A DNA stretch of 64,000 nt, taken from positions 18,173,501 to 18,237,500 of the forward strand of contig NC_135245.1 in the NCBI RefSeq assembly GCF_947623445.1. The letters are read 5' to 3'. Both the position numbers and the translations under genes were made by a program. Position 1 is the stretch's first letter. Each line of letters begins with the position of its first letter. Shown here one piece after another: positions 24,218-35,880 of this stretch. The notes under the pieces were generated by a model that saw only the letters and a program-made list of their open reading frames with translations, was not told the DNA's origin and ran no database searches. Source of the stretch: Clavelina lepadiformis. Taxonomy: Eukaryota; Chordata; Ascidiacea; Aplousobranchia; Clavelinidae.

Positions 24218-25338
24218 ACACTTGAAGGACGCCAACCTCCATAAAAATTGCCCGATTCATAACCGCAAAGAGGAGGACAAATCCTCTGTGTGACTTCTTA
24301 GCAGACTATCACGGAGAGATAATGTGTTACTGCTGGTGACGCTTTACCTACGTATATCAATACGCGCGGCTGTGGGACAAAGTCGAATCGCCAAATAGCA
24401 ATCCGCAATCATTTCTGATTTATGCGTTAAATTAAAGTTGATACATACTTTGCCCTGCGGCGAAGGGGTAATCGGGTAGGCCCATATCTTTGTAAAATTT
24501 AAATGAGATTATTTGAAGCATGTATTTATTTATTTAAAAATGTCTAAACAAGGATTTGTTTACTTTGTTTTGTAGCAGCATTTCTGTTTTACCTGCATTA
24601 ATTGGTGTCAATAAATAATTTGTTGCTATGTGTCAAGAACCTACGGTAGCCTATGACATAGAAAAAAGTCAAACTGCAAAACCCGTAAGCTTTATTTTTC
24701 TGCAGTCATAACATAAAAATCAAGGCCATTGTAAGTAAATGCTGCAGTTGCGTGATAAGCTGCTATGGCAAGCTGGTATGGCTAAATCTGTCAAATAGTG
24801 GAACAAAATGTTGCCATATTCCTACCATGGCGATACAACAGTAAATAAGCCGGGGAATTCCCTACAACGCAAAAAGTGTTTTGATTGCAAGAGCATTGAA
24901 CTATTTTTTACAGAAAAGCGGTTAAACTTTTTGTTTCCAAATGGCCCTGATAAGAAAGTTTGCCAAGTAGGCGGGTATTAAAATTTATTACGCGTATTAT
25001 GGTTATTGGTTTATCTTGTTTAGCGGGGGATTTCTCACCCAAAAACAACAAACTTTTCAATCTGGTACAGGGACATGTTGAAGAAAATTTAATTATATCT
25101 AACTTTTTAAAACAGAAAAAGATTTACCCTAACCTTAATAACAGCGAGGAACTAGTTTAAACTTCTCTCGGTTATCGCTACGCTTTTCCTCCAATTTAAG
25201 TTCATGTATTTGGTTTTAGTTTTAGCCAAATTTTCTTTCAATACTGCCTGAACGCTGTATTTTAAAGAAAACAAGCAAAGTTAAATAACTAAATAACCTT
25301 TTGCAAAGGTAAAATTGTATAAACTAAATACTGCAGTT
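24218..25338. other. Gene-free stretch
   Basis: Spacer between receptor B and the PRPP synthetase gene. A 66-codon ORF at 24960-25160 is unsupported. The PRPP synthetase promoter probably lies near the right end. Confidence 0.5.
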
Positions 25339-28150
25339 ATGGCTTCAAGTAGCTCAATGGACGATGTTATTTTATTTTGTCATTCTACCACATATCAGCT
25401 GGGGGAGCAAGTTGCGGAAATAGCAAGTAGGCCTAATTATTGTATTGATATAGAGTGGAAATAGTACGGTACTAAGTATCTATAGTCATCTGTCATTTTT
25501 TCTGAGCCATAAATTTTATTATGTTCACAAAACGTTCTGCTATCACCCACATTTTGCTTGCTAATGGTTGTTGGTTACTGTAAATCTGAGATTTACACGT
25601 TAAAACTCAAGGTTATTATAAGCTACCCTAGTCCATGCATTTCTATGATCTACTTAAAATCTATTTAACAACCATACATCAATCAGGCTTTGAAGGGCTT
25701 TTACTATCATACATCATATCATATCATATCATTAGAAGCATCATTATCATATATATCATAGGACTTCCGAGACATGTGTCTAATTATTACATCACTTGCA
25801 AGTCATAAAAGTATCACCTTTGACATTGATTTGTGATTTCCTATCCTTTGCAGCCATGATCCAAATTTCAGACATAGTAACCTTGGCAGCCAGCCTTGTA
25901 ACTTAACACGACACTTATTCAACGGTTGCATTCAACCTTTTCTAAAATAATTTATCATTGGTTATAAATAAAAAAAAAATGGTAGGCAAATGACTAATGA
26001 CAGATTATAATCGCTTATGAATAACATATTTTACTACAAACTGGAAAACTTGTAGAATTGGTTGTTGCCTTGACAGGAATTAAACTCAAATAGACTTAAA
26101 ATTTGTAGGCGCAGCCATAGACTAATTTTTGATGAAAGAAAAAAATGCATCTTTTTGAGGTTTAGCAAACATTGCCAAAATATTTCGTGAATATAGTTTC
26201 AATTTTTTGTTCATTGCACCTTTGTAATATTTTAATTTGCTTCATATTTTGCAGGAAACAGATCAAGTGGTAAGAAGATTGATTTCCGCAAAGATGTACA
26301 ATGGAAAAAATTCCCTGATGGTTATCCAAATCTCTTCATTCAAGTACAGTCATGATGAGAATTTTTGTAGTAATTTCTATCGTGTGTATTAACGCAGTTT
26401 GTCGGATCACACTGCACACACTTTTTTGTTTTATAGAATATTGAAAACTGTGTCGGAAAGAACGTTGTGTTTCTTGGAAGCTTCCACTCCCCGGAAGTTG
26501 TATTTGAACAAATCTCTTTGCTTTATGTTTTGCCTCGATCTTCTATCAGGTGACTGCATAGCTTTTGTTATCATAAGCACAGGTGCTAACAAATGTTTTA
26601 TATATGTGTCGTATTGTTGTCGTTTTCTTTTATGTTAAAGGGTTTGTGTTATGTGAATAATATCTGAGTGATATTTCAAACGGAACGTTTACATTTAAAC
26701 GGCACTTTTGTGAAACTTTTACATGAACCTGCTGATGTTTTATAAGATCCCTCACATTTATCCTGCCATATTTTCCCACTGGCACCATGGAGAGAGTTGA
26801 CACTGAAGGCCAGGTGGCCACAGCATACACCATGGCAAGAATGCTCTCAGCAATTCCGTTGTCTGCCTTGGGACCTGCAAAGATTGTGATATATGATATT
26901 CATGCCTTACAGGTTAATGCGTGTAGTAAGACTCAGTTATAATTTTCACATGAGTTAACAGCCTGTTAAGTATTGCCACTTTACACATGCTTCGTACATC
27001 AAAACAATTGATTTCGGGATTTGTTGACTCAGGAGAGATTTTTCTTTGGTGATAACACCTTACCACATTTGTCCTCTGCAATTCCATATTTTGTGAAAGA
27101 AATTGAGAAACTTGTCTTGGAGGGGGAGCCCATCAGTATTGCTTTTCCAGATGACGGAGCGCATAAACGCTTCCAGAAATACTTCACAAACTTCCCCATT
27201 GTTCGATGCATAAAAAGACGAAATGGTTCATTGAGGTTTGTTGAGATCCAAGAGGGAACCATATCGAGTCACAATGTGGCCACTGATTTTTATGCGGGCA
27301 TTAGTTAGACTCTCTGTTAGATTTCTATCAACATCCGTTTTGTAAACTTTAAACTATGATAGACTTATGTTGCTATTGTTCACCTTTAGATCCAATTATA
27401 AGCAGCATTGACAAGCTTTTTGGATTTATCTGAGACAGAGTCTTGTCTTAAACAACTAACATCCTGCAATGCACAAATGAGCTTCTGGCTAAAGAACTGA
27501 TCATGTTTTACGTGCATTCAGGGAAGTTTCAATCGTGGATGGAAGCCCCCAGGAAAGGCACGTTATTGTAGTTGATGACCTCATAATGACAGGTGGCACA
27601 ATGAGAAAATGCATCGAGACACTCTCAGCCAATGGAGCTGCCAAAGTCAGCGCTTACGTTACACATCCAGTGTTTCCGCAAGATTCCTGGAAAAAATTCA
27701 CGCGTGAGTGAACCTAGCATAACGTAAAACACATCTTAAACAATTTTTATCAGACTTTCGTGCTGTGTGACAGCTAAACTATAGTACAGTAGTCAGTGCT
27801 AAATCATATTATACTGCTATAAATTTACACATTCAGTGCTAAAACACATTATACTGCTATAAATGAACATAAATCAGTACTCGCGTGTTTGTTGCCTTTT
27901 ACAGATGTAAACTTGCATTCTGCAAACACAAAGTTGCACATCAATTTTGAGAATTTATCACCAGTTTGACTTATGATGTATATTTCATTTTGCAGATAAT
28001 GGTTGTTTAGAAAACTTGGTGAAATTAGATACATTTTGGATAACTGACTCTATACCACATGCCAACGAAATATCAAACCATCAACCATTTAAGCTGCTTT
28101 CGCTTGCATGGAGTGTCCACGATGTTCTACAGAATATTGTACATCACTAA
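25339..28150 (+). CDS. Ribose-phosphate pyrophosphokinase, plant isozyme 3/4-like
   Basis: Seven exons: 25339-25426, 26255-26343, 26437-26549, 26747-26912, 27033-27235, 27522-27703 and 27996-28150, all in phase, giving 331 residues. It would make PRPP from ribose 5-phosphate and ATP for nucleotide synthesis, in the cytosol. Landmarks in order are [82 protein letters not shown], the PRPP-binding loop [12 protein letters not shown] (residues 236-247) and FWITDSIP. As recalled, these match plant PRS3/PRS4 (about 337 residues, class II) far better than the animal PRPS1/PRPSAP class I enzymes, which are not obviously similar across these blocks. Whether it is active, and not a regulatory relative, cannot be told from sequence alone. 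Confidence 0.88.
27794..27864. repeat. 40-bp tandem duplication in the last PRPP synthetase intron
   Basis: A unit beginning CAGTGCTAAA and containing ATTATACTGCTATAAAT appears twice, 40 bases apart, with a few differences. Confidence 0.8.
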
Positions 28151-28315
28151 ACTATGCACATACCCTTATGCTGTTGTTAAACACTGTTCTACTCTAAACT
28201 TAATTTGTGTTCACTCTTCAAGTATGCAGTTTCTTCTTTAAATTTTTATGCATGTAGCCAAGTAGTCCTTTTAGGATAGTGTAATTGTGGACTGCTAGGT
28301 TTGTTTAATCTTGCA

Positions 28316-28321
28316 ATAAAC
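28316..28321 (+). promoter_or_regulatory. Probable poly(A) signal of the PRPP synthetase gene
   Basis: AATAAA about 165 bases after the stop codon. Confidence 0.6.
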
Positions 28322-29589
28322 AATCTATGATTCCTAAGTTTTTATTGCGTTCATTCCGGCTAATTTTTGTAGAAATGCAAGTGCCACAACCAAGTGATTA
28401 ATAGTACCATTCTGTTCTATAACTGCTTGTGGACAGTAGGAAGTTATTTTCAGTGTAGGGCAATGTGAGACCAAGCAGTAATCAAGCAAGTAACTTGACT
28501 ATAGGGTGTCGGCTTTCTAAAATGTTGACTGAAGTTTAATGAAAGTTGAAAAACAACATAAGCTTTTTTGAAACAGTGGCCAAATATTTCTAAGTAAACA
28601 GAACTAAAACTGCCTATGGGTAAATACATGTAAATGTTTAGTTCAATTAGCTGTCAGCAGCATGGAAGGTTATTTTGTGGCATTTTAGTTTCACTTCCTT
28701 GAACAAACTGCAATGTTTTGTTATAAACTAAACGCATTACCCTTTTTTAATAACAGTAAACACATCGTCAGCTTTCTCATCTAAATATGTCTGACCGCGG
28801 TATAGTTGAATAAATCACTTACAAACCATTTTAATGAAATTAGCAACATCAAAATATCACCACATTGCATACGTTCATTTGTAATAAAATAAAATCGGGG
28901 CATTACAACATCAAAAAGAGGGAGTTTAAGTTTTATAAGATGTTTATTATGGCATGCCAATTGTCACGAATCTTCCTGAAGTAGCAGGTAAATACAACCC
29001 GCATGCAATTGCAACATTTATGGTATTGGTTATTGTTAGTAGCTATATGCAGTCGTTAAGCATTATAAATAATAGATTTATCATGATAACACGACTGGCA
29101 GCTTCTTGAACTACTGTGCTTAAAATATTAAGTATTTGAAGTAATATTTTAATACGATAAGCAAAATGAATAATGTGTGCACAAGAAACGACTATTTAGG
29201 CTGCTGAAAACGTTGTAGTAAGGTAAAGGTAACAGTACTATTGAATGGTAGCAGTCAACAACAGGTTATTGTACGGAAGAGCCTTATTTGTGTTGTAAGC
29301 AAACTACAACTGAAATACATAAGCCACGCAATATTCCATTGACATATTAATGTTGAAATGTCAAAGGAGTGCATAAACACTTTCCAACACTGCAGATGGA
29401 TATTTTGAATAATGCCACTTTAAAATCACAAACACATTACACGCAAGACAGCAATACGGTGAGGTATAAAAACTGAAAACTGCCCGACTGGTTGTGCTTT
29501 AAAATATGCATTTTTCAAACCATGACAAATAAAATCAAACATAAGTTATGAATAAGTTTAGATTGGAAAATAAGGTAAGACATTGGAAA
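28322..29589. other. Gene-free spacer between convergent genes
   Basis: Lies between the 3' ends of the PRPP synthetase gene (plus) and PPP1R15 (minus). No exon is seen; it probably holds the PPP1R15 3' UTR. Confidence 0.5.
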
Positions 29590-32240
29590 TCAATCGGTAT
29601 CGTCAAAGCGAGACTTGTAAATCATTTCCCTGTGCCCAGGGTTCAAGCACCATGCTATGTCTTTCTCAGTCGTGTTGGTTCTTATTTTAAAACGGTCTCT
29701 GTCCCGTGCATAACACTCCCAACCACCTCTTCGAGCCTGCCGATATGCGAAAGACCATGCCACCATCGGATGAATCTCAACTTTGTCACAGAAGCGAACC
29801 TGCAAAAAAACATGCAAGATTGAGCAAAGTTTCCAAGAAATTCTGAAACCATGACAGTCATAAATAGCCTCTACAACTGCCTTAATCCTTTCTTAGCCCA
29901 AGGCAGTACATGAAGCAATTACGACAAATGGGCTACCCAAACAAGGATAATTAATATAACAAACTTTAAATCTACGTCACGTACTAAGGTAATTAGTTAA
30001 TTACACTTCATTATCCTCTGCTCAAGTGTTTATTAAACCACAGCATAGCTACGGAACAACTGACTTTTATGTGTATAGGATCGAAAAACAAACACAGCCA
30101 AGGACAAAAGAATAGGATATCACCTATCACACTAAGATAATGTATAATACCATGTATTATAGTATATCATATATATAATAAACACTCGATATGCAAAATT
30201 GTAATGTTCAGCTTTGGAGTCTGAAATCAAGAAAGCATAACCAACATTTTACACTATAACATGTCACCTCTGATACATTAACATTATATATTAGGTATGT
30301 AAGTAATAGTATGCAATATAATGTGACATCACAAATCAATTCACCTTAGTTGGAGCTTTATAGAATTCTGCAGCGTAGTTTTCGCTTTTTGAAGGTTCTC
30401 TATCAGCTGAGTGCTTTCGATCACAGTGATTTTGAAGAGAAGGCCCACAGCTCGGGTTTCTTATTATCGTATCAACTTGTGTGCACTCGAATTGTTGGCC
30501 ACACCTTACAAAATAATCCCAAAGTTTTGCTGATTCACTGCAAGATGGTGTATTTGGCGTGCTTGAATCCACAGTTTCTTCACTTGTAGAAAACGAATTA
30601 TATGATTCAGAGCTCCATAGACCACATCTCGATGATGAGGACAAAGATGTTTCGGAGCACGAATTTGTTGAAAATACGTCGTCATTATCTTGATCAGTTT
30701 CTTGCTCGTCTTCAGAATCTGGATCAGACCAACCCAAGATGAAAGAAATCTGAGAATTTTCACAATGTGGCCGACTCACAGTGTTTTCTGTTTCATCATC
30801 AGATTCTGAGCTATGGGATGTTAGTTCTGAGCTTCCATAACAACTATCTATGCTCGGTTCTTTTACACAGTCGGTAGAATTTAAACAAATGGGGGTAATG
30901 CTGTTTGTATTGGCAGAAGTATCACTGTCACTTAAACAATTACCGCCAGACTTGTCATCAGATGATGGTGCGCTATTGTGGGGATGGCGGCGTGAAAAAT
31001 TGCGAAGGCAAGTCCATGAACCATGCCTTGATGTGATGCGATCCCACAGAGAGAAATCATCAGAATCAGTTCCTTCTTCAGAGACTGGGCAACCACTCTC
31101 ATCATCTTGTTCAGAGCACGTATCTGAACCAAGATAATTTTTTGAGTTATTGTCATCCGATTCCAATTCATCGTCCGATGAAAGGTAATCCTCGTCGGTA
31201 TCAGAGACAGAGGATGTGGATATGTCTGAATCTGCATCGGAGTCAGATTCAGATTCAGATTCATAGCCAAGCAAAGTAGCAACAACAGGATTTTTTCTTC
31301 TGTCAATAAATTCTGTGTTTGAAAATTCATCTCTTGACTTATCAATCCCATTAGAAGTTGAAAAAAAGGAATTATTAGTTTCAGTAAAATACACTTGTTC
31401 GTTATCTTCTGGTGTACGCTGGTCAGACTGTATTTGCAATTCTTTTAAGCAATCCGAGCTCATAATAGTTATTTCTTGTTCCTTTGAATCGTAATTCACA
31501 GCAAACATCTCACCACCCGAAGATGACTGAATTTTGGAGCAGCTTAAGTGGTTTGGCACATCAGAAGTAACACTAACAGCACTAGAACAACTTCCAGCAC
31601 ATGACACATGAAGACAAGCTAAGCATGCTTGGGGAGGTAGCATTTTACTCAGTGAAGGAAGAATGGTTTCCTTCGGTTGTTTCGCAAATATTTCTTGACT
31701 TATACTGCAGTCGTGAAAAAGTCCAGCAGTATCTAGATCACCAGGCAAAGAAGTGAAATTACCTGTCAACTTGCAGGGAGCTTTGCACAGTGACTTGACC
31801 ATCAGGCTTCCCATTCCTACAAAGTCAGTAGGCACACGAGAGCACAGTTCTACTTTATCCTTGGAAGAAAAAGCAACTTTTTCTAGGTCTCGGTTGACCT
31901 GATTTGCAGATTGCAATAAATTACCAGTGAAATATTCGTCCAGCTGTTTTGTTGGTGGGTAAGAAAACCTAGACTGTTCAATTTCAACACCTCCTACACT
32001 ATCCAATCTCTGAATAGGAAATCGCTTTGAAATTTCCTGATTCTTAGACATGTAAAGACAATCCTTGACTTGGGTTGTTTCTTTTTTTATTTCCAAATTT
32101 ATATCCCACGACTTTGATGCAGTTAAGGTATTGGATCCTTTTCTTGATGGCGGCGTAAACTTTAATAATGTCTTTGTCGTGGCTGGTACAGAATACAACC
32201 AATCGAGAATCTTTGACTTTGCAGGTTTTGCTTCAGACAT
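29590..32240 (-). CDS. PPP1R15: PPP1R15 (GADD34/CReP) homologue, eIF2-alpha phosphatase regulator
   Basis: Two exons, 30345-32240 (632 codons) and 29590-29799, giving 701 residues. The protein should bring PP1 to phospho-eIF2-alpha and reverse the integrated stress response, probably at the ER membrane. The short C-terminal exon carries the conserved core VRFCDKVEIHPMVAW and ECYARDRDRFKIR. Splicing joins K632 to VRF, creating the PP1-docking motif KVRF exactly at the junction. The large first exon is disordered and strongly acidic, with Ser/Asp/Glu runs (ESESESDSDADSD, SDTDEDYLSSDDE) like the PEST-rich middle of GADD34. The N-terminus (SKILDWLYSVPATTKTLLKF) could be an amphipathic ER-binding helix. 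Chordates outside vertebrates usually have one copy, so no A/B assignment is made. A small ORF ends 17 bases upstream. Confidence 0.93.
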
Positions 32241-32257
32241 TTCTTTAACCTTTCAAG

Positions 32258-34061
32258 TTATTTTTCAGTAGTAGAAACAGTCATATGATGATAGTGAGGC
32301 TTATGCAGCCATGTTGTGTTCACAAGCTTCCAAAGGTTCTTTTTAATTAAGTGGGTTTGGGGCAAACTTGGTCTCGCAGGAAGTGATTGAGGAGAATCAG
32401 GTAAGTTGTACACAGCCGAGTCTCTCGCAATGCAAAAGCTTAAAATGATGATGGAATAGACAAAAGCACAAAAACCAGCTTCTTGAGAATAAACGTTTTC
32501 TGCAACAATAAATATAACATAAATATAAAGATAGGGTTTAATGCAAATATATATACAGTTAAAGTCTATATCATAGCATAGTATACATGTAATTAATATA
32601 ACTATGTCACAAAAATCAAACAAATTCTTTACTAGGCCTATTGTATAAAATAAAAATCAAGTAAAGTAAACAATGACTGAAAAGGCAAAAATATGTTACC
32701 CCTGCTATGAAAGTTACTGACATAGCTGACTTATCAGTACCAATGAATATTAGTGATCGACTGATTATTTATCCGCCACCAGCACTGATACTTTGCATTT
32801 TGAAGCATATCGGTATCAGCATTTTTTAATCTAGTGTCTGATATCAGATCAATTTAATTAAACCAGTTAATCTGGCTTGTTCTAGAAACGGTGCTTCCCT
32901 GTCTCTGGTGCTATCTGTCTAGATCAGGGGTGTCAAACTCAATCGAACCAGGGGCCAAAAGTCAAAACTTATTTAACGCCGCGGGCCGTAAGGATAAAAC
33001 TTGATTGAACGTTTCGTGACAGGAGTACATGAATTGGAACAGGCAGCGAAACAACACCAAATTTTTTTGATGTTTTTGACGATTTTTGACTGGGCTATTT
33101 TTGATTATTTTTCTCTTACGTCATTATGTTTCATTCATCTCCTTGCAAAAGCATTAAAGAATTAACAAACAATAAAGAAAAAAGCAGCCCATATTGCAAG
33201 CGTTAGAATAAATCGATTTATTCTATCGTATGGTGGGGCAACTGCTGTGCTGCTGTATTGTGCGATTTGTAATATTCTTGTTTCTTGCTTGAAAAAAGTA
33301 AGTTATACTGTACAATGATCTCGCGGGCCGGAAATAGTTCAATGTATAAAATAACATTGCGGGCCAAGTTTTATTGTAAAGCGGGCCGGATGTGGCCCGC
33401 GGGCCGGGAGTTTGACACGTATGGTCTAGATAGTCAATCAGCAGTAAACTTTTTGCATGCACAGCTGTTTAACTTCCAAATTACATTATTTTCATTTGAT
33501 GTTATGTGTTGATGGAGTAATACACAATACAAGCTGTCTGATAAGTATTTAAAAAAATTTTCAAAGAAAGTGATGCGTTTTGTATCAGTGGTTCAACATT
33601 TTGCGTTTAACTAGACTAAACTAGACTACAGATTAATTTCAGCTTCAAGTATCAATTTTAGTCTTCTTTGACTACTAATATAATACTAAAAAAAATACTC
33701 TTTAACTACTTTTAACTTGTGTTGGCTGGCTGGTACTACAATGGAAAAACAAATTACCAAAACTACCCTTTGCTGAAAGAAAACTACACAGTTCACATGA
33801 AACGATTCCTATTTCCAAATGTACACTTACAGTAAGAGTTTAACTAAATTTCAAATGTTCCAGGCCTTTTAACTAAATTATCCCTGTTTAAACATTTAGG
33901 ATTTAGTTCTTTACGGAAAGACCAGTTAATCGCCTACATTGTCAGATTGGAGTCTAACCTAGCCTAGATTTTAACTAACAAAATTAAAATATTTAAAAAA
34001 AAAACTTACCGAAATTGAACATTAAAGAGGATTCTTCACTACTTGACAAGATATTCGTCAT
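32258..34061 (-). CDS. 97-residue putative single-pass membrane protein upstream of PPP1R15
   Basis: Two exons, 34010-34061 and 32258-32499, joined in phase 1 by a good donor (CG|GTAAGT) and acceptor (TTGTTGCAG). The predicted product is 97 residues: a short Ser/Glu N-terminus (MTNILSSSEESSLMFNF), one hydrophobic segment (AGFCAFVYSIIILSFCIA, about residues 26-43), and a Pro/Lys/His-rich tail (SLPARPSLPQTHLIKKN, HKPHYHH). I do not recognise the family. Its TAA lies 17 bases before the PPP1R15 ATG on the same strand, so the two could form an operon resolved by spliced-leader trans-splicing, as known in ascidians. Alternatively this is the PPP1R15 5' leader carrying a long upstream ORF. The 1.5-kb intron contains a hAT element. 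Confidence 0.55.
32301..32312 (-). promoter_or_regulatory. Possible minimal upstream ORF before PPP1R15
   Basis: ATGGCTGCATAA lies about 60 bases before the PPP1R15 start. A second, nine-codon ORF (32258-32284) starts nearer and is in frame with the end of the 97-residue ORF. If this region is the PPP1R15 leader, both would act as upstream ORFs, the arrangement known to control vertebrate GADD34 and CReP translation under stress. It matters only if the transcript includes this region. Confidence 0.4.
32925..33423. mobile_element. hAT-type non-autonomous element, 499 bp
   Basis: Starts CAGGGGTGTCAAACTC and ends GAGTTTGACACGTATG. It is flanked by the 8-bp direct repeat GTCTAGAT at 32917-32924 and 33424-33431. 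Several GCGGGCCG motifs lie near both ends. The end motif, with GGCCCGCGGGCC, is one I recall from hAT repeats in many animal genomes. No transposase ORF is present. Confidence 0.9.
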
Positions 34062-34533
34062 ATTTTCACGTCAAAATAACATCGAACACATAGATGATAT
34101 AATTCTTTGGTAACTTGCTTTCGTTTCGTTTGACAAAAAATTGGGTATGAGGCGGAACATATTGACGTTCGATACTTACGTTGGCGTTGACGTAACAGCG
34201 TTTCCAACTTTAATTTTATTTATATTTTATCAAGTGACGATTGTTTGTATTTTTAGATTAGTTTCCCAAAATTTAGCAAATGTTTTGGCCTGCTAGCTTC
34301 TTTACAACATAGTTAAAACAATAAAAAATTAAAAAAAATTAATTTTACACATTAAAAAATACGTTTTGGTATTTTATTACTTGGGTGTATATTTAAAATT
34401 TTTGATTGAAATCACGGGACAAAATTACTCCGCTCTCGGCACAAGATGAGTCAGTCACGTGACTTTGTTCTTCTTAATATGACGTCACCAGTTGCGTCAC
34501 TTTGGTGACTATTATTGCATCATCCTTTCAAAT
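34062..34533. promoter_or_regulatory. Putative promoter region with CRE and E-box sites
   Basis: Lies just upstream of the minus-strand unit that ends in PPP1R15. It contains a perfect CRE, TGACGTCA (34480-34487), the palindrome GTCACGTGAC (34454-34463, E-box core CACGTG), and TGACGTAA (34188-34195). CRE/ATF sites fit a stress-responsive gene, but no expression evidence is available. It could also serve the weak plus-strand gene to the right. Confidence 0.45.
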
Positions 34534-35563
34534 ATGGCTCGTGCGTTGTGTGACAAGCTCTATAAACAGGGTACGTGCAGTTATGTAATCATTGTTTTAA
34601 ATTGCCGAAATCAAGTGAGTAGTGAGCTATGGCACTTACACATTGCATTGTGATATCACACCTTAAAATTGTTCCATCACCATAAATATGCTTTGTTGAG
34701 TGAACGCGTGGGAAAATTGTCCACAACTGACAACAAATTACTTTTCCAGAGCCAATCAACTAGAATTTTCTACGAACATCACTAAAATAAAGGCTTTAAA
34801 AGTTTTACCTACGTCAACTAGGCTGCGGAACTCAATCGTTTTCGTGAGTGTTGCGCAAAATCAGTTTTACGCCACCGAACGTTATAAAGCCGAAAATAAA
34901 GGCGCAGTTTCTTAATACTGAATGACAAAATGTGTTTACAATGTAGTTGCGTCACACACCATGAAGATCGCCTACACAGTTTTCAGGTCCCTTGCTGAAA
35001 ATTTATCGAACTCAGTACCAATATCCAAACCCCTTCAGGGAAATTTAGGATGACAAAAGCGCTGCGCGCAAAGTCCCCACAAGCTCATATCAAGCCGCTC
35101 AAGTAAAAAATAAAACCCCGTTTATTTAGAAATTTGAAACGCGAGATATCTTACGCAATAGGATTAATATTACTGTTACTAATCATTCCACTTTCTGGAA
35201 ACAATTGCGTTTTATCGGTTTCGGTTCTATGTTTTCCCTGAAATTGATTTTATGATGTCCAGTGTTTAGCAAAAATGCAAAATATTCCACTTTCAGTTTC
35301 AGAAGATCAACAATAAATTTGTAGATTTGCATAAGTTTGTTTAAATAAATTTGGAATATTTTGTATAAGCTCAGTGTACGTGGCTGGGAACATGTAGAAG
35401 CGTACAGTTACTTTATTGGTGACTGTAGACTTCAGATGTGTAAACATTGCTCTCAGCCAGTATGACTATAACTTAGTTGCCTTTGTTTGGTAAATATTTA
35501 ACTTTGTTATAAATTTGCTTTTACAGCCAAATAAAATAAGCTTGTGGCCCATAATGATGTACC

Positions 35564-35880
35564 ATGCGATCCAAGACAAGTTTGTCTGTTGACAGGCTAA
35601 CGTTTCCTAAACTGCGACCAACACACCCTGTGGTAAACAACTTTGTTATGTCTGGGCTGCAAATCACGAAATACAGGTTGGTTGTCAACAAACTGCTTGA
35701 CAGTTGTTTTGGTTTGTCACAGTGGGAAACCATTTCTCCTCGGGCAAAAGCGAAGTCAACAAGTGACGAAGTTACAAGTCTTTTTCCGTAAGTTCGAACA
35801 AAAATCGATGAAGCAATTTTAGTTTCGTATAAGCCTACTACAGGTCACAGTTGCTCGAACATAAGCGCGTTTTGGTTTGA
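35564..35880 (+). CDS. Possible small two-exon protein, unknown
   Basis: Exon 35564-35789 is preceded by a good acceptor (TTTTACAG at 35519-35526), with stops in frame before the ATG, so the exon would carry 5' UTR. A GTAAGT donor, a 54-bp intron and a CTACTACAG acceptor lead to exon 35844-35880, which keeps phase and ends in TGA. The 87-residue product starts MRSKTSLSVDRLTFPKLRP and has no signal peptide, membrane segment or motif I recognise. A 54-bp intron is normal for ascidians. It may be real or a chance ORF with fortuitous splice sites. Confidence 0.3.

Noticed and set aside
27235-27308. Extended ORF past the fifth PRPP synthetase exon
   Set aside because: The extension reads into the intron. 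The donor at 27236 joins in phase to the PRPP-loop exon, as the protein family requires.
34534-34570. Possible first coding exon starting MARALCDKLYKQ with a GTACGT donor
   Set aside because: Splicing to the next good acceptor (35526) runs into a stop after two codons, and no other phase-1 exon was found.
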